From Caldifarciminota bacterium (GTDB lineage: Bacteria; Hydrothermota; Tepidihabitantia; Tepidihabitantales; CAIPLT01), in NCBI GenBank assembly GCA_025061975.1, contig JANXBB010000246.1:1-5255 (forward strand): DNA of 5,255 bases, read 5' to 3'. Numbering within the stretch: position 1 is the first letter of the stretch; each line of letters begins with the position of its first letter. Below are positions 5,254 to 5,255 of this stretch, in pieces. Below the pieces are notes generated by a model. The model was not told the origin of the DNA. It saw nothing but the letters and a program-made list of their open reading frames with translations, and searched no databases. The position numbers and the translations under genes are program-made.

Positions 5254-5255
5254 GA
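5250..5255 (+). CDS. Possible start of the next gene, cut by the window edge
   Basis: ATGAGA begins inside the SDR stop region, giving an ATGA overlap. Only two codons are visible and the nearest purine-rich stretch (GAGAAG, 5234-5239) is a modest ribosome binding site, so the call rests on the overlap geometry alone. Confidence 0.3.

Noticed and set aside
1..5255. CRISPR array, insertion sequence, phage or toxin-antitoxin module
   Set aside because: No regularly spaced repeats, transposase, terminal inverted repeats or recognisable toxin/antitoxin pair were found on either strand.

Overview
The window is AT-rich (roughly one third G+C by eye) bacterial DNA with compact gene spacing, strong Shine-Dalgarno sequences and textbook sigma-70-type promoters. 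The organism cannot be named from this sequence. The zinc-ribbon form of ribosomal protein L28, short thermophile-type SDR enzymes and a small lipoprotein with a 'YYPLKVGNKWTY' start would fit an uncultured lineage such as candidate division WOR-3 or a relative in the FCB group. That is an impression from memory, not a search result.

Layout. Bases 1-909 (+) carry the 3' part of a family-4-like glycosyltransferase whose N-terminus lies outside the window. It converges, with a 15-base overlap, on a minus-strand block that reads from right to left: tRNA-Leu(CAG) (3469-3386), rpmB (3359-3171), an unrecognised 97-residue protein (3086-2793), a GDP-mannose 4,6-dehydratase-like SDR (2796-1840) and a GDP-4-keto-6-deoxymannose reductase-like SDR (1827-895). 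No terminator is visible inside this block and the spacings are short, so it may be a single transcript. On the plus strand a divergent gene encodes a 200-residue lipoprotein (3607-4209), followed by a clear rho-independent terminator (4241-4277). A third extended SDR (4288-5253) follows, and the start codon of a further gene overlaps its stop at the right edge.

How the genes work together. The two tandem SDRs most plausibly make GDP-D-rhamnose from GDP-mannose: 4,6-dehydration, then 4-keto reduction. The neighbouring glycosyltransferase is a natural candidate user of such a sugar in a cell-surface glycan, although which donor it uses cannot be read from sequence. The translation genes at the head of the block (tRNA-Leu, L28) are functionally unrelated and may supply a strong growth-linked promoter.

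The most information-dense non-coding stretch is 3470-3606. It holds two back-to-back near-consensus promoters, several inverted and direct repeats (including a 21-base palindrome at the predicted lipoprotein transcription start) and a 12-base perfect Shine-Dalgarno. I see no CRISPR array, insertion sequence or phage gene, and no clear evidence of an entirely new system. The best leads are the unknown 97-residue protein coupled to the dehydratase, the in-frame dehydratase/reductase junction, the palindrome and the SDR gene with no Shine-Dalgarno.
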